Source of the DNA: Verrucomicrobiota bacterium
Lineage (GTDB): Bacteria > Verrucomicrobiota > Verrucomicrobiia > JABWAM01 > JAHFSZ01
DNA length: 33,010 nt
Reading direction: 5' to 3'
NCBI GenBank assembly: GCA_023265515.1
Contig: JAHFSZ010000013.1
Span: 7,962-40,971, forward strand
Shown: piece after piece, positions 32,764-33,010 of the stretch
How positions within the stretch are numbered: the first letter of the stretch is position 1
Layout of the letters: every line of letters begins with the position of its first letter
The notes under the pieces: generated by a model
What the model was told of the DNA's origin: nothing
Databases searched by the model: none
Seen by the model: only the letters and a program-made list of their open reading frames with translations
Position numbers and translations under genes: made by a program

Positions 32764-33010
32764 GTGAAAGAGAAACCTTCCAATATTGCTGTAATCATCT
32801 CGACGGTGGATCGTCCGGTGTCGCTTGCAGAATGTTTGCGGGGCCTGGCGGGCAGCGAGGCAGCTGTGCAACGGGTGATCGTCGTCGACGCCTCCTCCGA
32901 CAAGGCCGCGACGCGGCAGGCGATCGGGCCGGCGCAACCATGGCCGTTTCAGCTCGATTACGTCGAATCACCTGTGCGGGGCTCGGCGGGACAGCGCAAC
33001 CTCGGGCTTC
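32764..33010 (+). CDS. Glycosyltransferase family 2, N-terminal part (cut by window end)
   Basis: An open frame runs from GTG 32764 (or GTG 32755, nine bases earlier) to the window edge with no stop. The first residues read VKEKPSNIAVIISTVDRPVS, then RVIVVDASSDKAAT and SPVRGSAGQRNLGL. This is the start of a family 2 GT-A enzyme: the first strand and PTYN-like turn, the VDAS strand in place of VDDGS, and the GSAGQRNxG region before the metal-binding aspartates. At least 82 residues are present. It follows the preceding stop by 27 bases with no clear ribosome site, so the operon continues beyond the window. Confidence 0.82.
   Translation, partial: MKEKPSNIAVIISTVDRPVSLAECLRGLAGSEAAVQRVIVVDASSDKAATRQAIGPAQPWPFQLDYVESPVRGSAGQRNLGL

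Overview
This window is one uninterrupted surface-polysaccharide biosynthesis and export locus. It holds 31 coding sequences, all on the + strand. They are tightly packed: many stop/start overlaps of the ATGA, TTGA or TGATG type, a largest gap of about 100 bp, and no convincing intrinsic terminator. An ABC-2 exporter with an extended ATPase (Wzm/Wzt type), an RfaH-like regulator and heptose-type sugar activation suggest a diderm (Gram-negative) bacterium. GC content is high in most genes but varies strongly. TTG and GTG starts are frequent, two gaps carry AT-rich inverted repeats, and nothing matches a familiar reference species, so an environmental or uncultivated lineage is likely. I cannot name the phylum.

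Layout. Positions 1-154 form a leader with a GC hairpin and a sequence fitting the ops pause element (GGCGGTAGNNTG) at 111-122. An RfaH-type NusG paralog follows (155-700). Positions 708-4462 hold a methyltransferase, wzm, wzt with a C-terminal carbohydrate-binding domain, and a second methyltransferase: the export and possible chain-capping module. Positions 4491-9660 hold a FemAB-like acyltransferase fused to a DegT aminotransferase, two methyltransferases and a GT4. Positions 9668-15574 hold an alpha/alpha-barrel-methyltransferase fusion, GT2 enzymes, a UDP-GlcNAc 2-epimerase and two FkbM methyltransferases. Positions 15634-19539 hold two GT-B transferases, a hexapeptide acyltransferase and a GT2. 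Positions 19614-22886 hold a heptose-type module: a nucleotidyltransferase fused to a GmhB-like phosphatase, an NAD-dependent epimerase and an HddA-like GHMP kinase. Positions 22990-27557 are lower in GC and hold two methyltransferases, a polyprenyl-phosphate-sugar-synthase-like GT2 and a GT-C-like membrane protein. Positions 27550-33010 hold GT2 and GT4 enzymes, two more methyltransferases and a GT2 cut by the window edge.

How it may work (inference). The RfaH-like protein loads at ops and carries polymerase through the long operon. Cytoplasmic glycosyltransferases build a lipid-linked glycan containing heptose, ManNAc-type and amino/acyl-amino sugars, and up to eleven SAM-dependent methyltransferases decorate or cap it. 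Wzm/Wzt exports the chain, with the Wzt C-domain probably reading a modified end. The GT2/GT-C pair may add a branch on the periplasmic side. No Wzx flippase, GmhA isomerase or WecC dehydrogenase is visible here.
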